64,000 bases of DNA. It comes from Anaerolineae bacterium. GTDB lineage: Bacteria; Chloroflexota; Anaerolineae; Aggregatilineales; Aggregatilineaceae. Made by a program: the position numbers and the translations under genes. Below the pieces are notes generated by a model that had not been told where the DNA came from, did not search any database, and was given only the letters and a program-made list of their open reading frames with translations. The stretch covers positions 116,937 to 180,936 of the forward strand of contig JAHDLB010000003.1 of NCBI GenBank assembly GCA_018432315.1, in the 5' to 3' direction. Positions 63,397 through 64,000 of the stretch are shown here, piece by piece (position 1 is the first letter of the stretch; every line of letters starts with the position of its first letter).

Positions 63397-63535
63397 GTTT
63401 GAAGCGCGGGGGGCGCAGACGGTCGGTATTGTTAGCGAGATCGACAACGCTTGCACGGAAGGCGCCTGAATCTAGAATAGATGTCGGGCATGAAGTCCCC
63501 ATCCACCGCTTCTCGAATATGACGGGATAAGAGAT

Positions 63536-63886
63536 ATGCGAGTGTACTTAATCTTACTTGGCCTGATTATGCTCCTCACCAGTTCGCTCTCAAGCGTTCC
63601 CCAAACAACAAATCATCCCAGCAGGCAATTACCTCGTCACTCTGATGAAAAACCACTTTGGTCGCCCGACGGCACTCGCATTGCATTTGTCTCCGATCGG
63701 TCGGGAAATACCGATATATGGGTAATGCAGCCAGATGGCTCTGAACTCGCAAACCTGACAACAGAAGATGAGCGAGCAAATCTATATTTCGCATGGGATC
63801 CGGGCGGGAATAGGATACTTTATACTTCTCTGGCCCAAGATCTACATTCAGATATTTGGACCTTGATTGCTAGAAAGCGTTGGTGA
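63536..63886 (+). pseudogene. Truncated PD40/TolB-like secreted protein, cut by an IS element
   Basis: A 116-residue frame: signal peptide (MRVYLILLGLIMLLTSSLSSV), then one complete and one partial PD40 repeat (LWSPDGTRIAFVSDRSGNTDIWVMQPDGSELANLT and FAWDPGGNRILYTS). TolB-like proteins have five or more repeats, so this is far too short. Its last six codons (IARKRW) lie over the 3' end of the transposase frame on the other strand, which implies the gene was interrupted here. The base composition is visibly poorer in GC than in the neighbouring genes, suggesting recent acquisition of this segment. A genuinely short protein cannot be excluded. Confidence 0.65.
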
Positions 63887-64000
63887 AAGTGAGTGCCAGC
63901 AAAGACGCGAGCACTTTCACTGCAAAACCGGAATTGGTACGAGCATGAAGCCGTTGCAGGCCCATTTTCTCGAGTTGGCTGTTAACCGTCTCAATCCGCG
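63870..64000 (-). mobile_element. Transposase C-terminus (IS982-like), partial at window edge
   Basis: On the minus strand, an open frame runs from the window edge to a TAG at 63870. It encodes about 42 residues including RIETVNSQLEKMGLQRLHA, then RTNSGFAVKVLASLLALTF. IE-x-V-x-SQL followed by an RxxARxxxGF-like segment is the pattern at the end of IS982-family DDE transposases, where the Glu of the catalytic triad lies. Family assignment is tentative. The IS end must lie near 63840-63870 and interrupts the PD40 gene. Confidence 0.65.
63883..63920. repeat. Perfect 9-bp inverted repeat in the transposase 3' end
   Basis: GTGAAAGTG (63883-63891) and CACTTTCAC (63912-63920) are perfect complements with a 20-base loop, inside the transposase coding end. 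It may be a regulatory hairpin or a former terminal repeat. Confidence 0.45.

Overview
This is a GC-rich bacterial chromosome segment with dense coding on both strands. Strong AGGAG-type ribosome sites, frequent GTG starts and many secreted proteins built from LysM, SH3b, PD40 and CARDB modules suggest a free-living Chloroflexota, Anaerolineae-like organism. Two kinds of LexA-type site (GAAC-N4-GTTC) fit that or a Gram-positive-type SOS system. The taxonomic call is inference; no rRNA, tRNA or CRISPR array was seen. The window contains mainly ordinary chromosomal genes, bordered by two mobile remnants: a phage portal fragment at the left edge and the 3' end of a transposase at the right edge.

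Layout. 1-8186: portal fragment, secreted LysM glycosidase, small membrane and GAF-like proteins, an acidic low-complexity protein, a binding-protein/SH3b/CARDB fusion and a BON-like protein. 8197-15490 is a long minus-strand run: VTT membrane protein, PLD-type phospholipase, alkyladenine glycosylase, purD, a glycosyltransferase, purC and a MazG-like pyrophosphohydrolase. 15654-25319 (minus): four-repeat SH3 protein, SDR, L,D-transpeptidase, ArsR-phosphatase fusion, a giant STAND/TPR protein and a membrane protein. 25618-31676: sugar kinase, MFS exporter, two unknowns and a pair of DUF4097-like proteins. 31752-35285: Fur-family regulator divergent from a complete metal/siderophore/cobalamin-type ABC importer with a readable promoter. 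35292-42905: small membrane proteins including a 45-residue one, a thiamine-binding-type protein, radical SAM, GrpB, a triple zinc-ribbon protein, PPSR-type regulator, rplS and a LysM lipoprotein. 43019-50364: Nudix, Ser/Thr kinase, murI, GNAT, HEAT, PD40 and deacetylase genes. 50327-55178: carbon-nitrogen hydrolase, a candidate small RNA, CNNM/CBS protein, glutamate dehydrogenase and a lipoprotein. 55391-64000: SH3b-LysM protein, lipoprotein, uvrA, trypsin-like protease, GNAT, DUF362 and the mobile edge.

The most unusual element lies at 51265-51444. A near-consensus promoter (TTGACA, 17 bp, TATACT) carries a LexA-type box in its spacer, a second box lies 45 bp upstream, and the predicted transcript has no credible reading frame. 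It would fold into a 10-bp stem presenting a run of ten C residues and would end at a perfect 11-bp terminator hairpin. This looks like an undescribed SOS-controlled small RNA. The uvrA promoter in the same window carries the same type of box at its predicted start site, which supports the box assignment. Many secreted proteins here are cell-wall binding or remodelling proteins (LysM, SH3b, L,D-transpeptidase, deacetylase, murI), consistent with an elaborate envelope.
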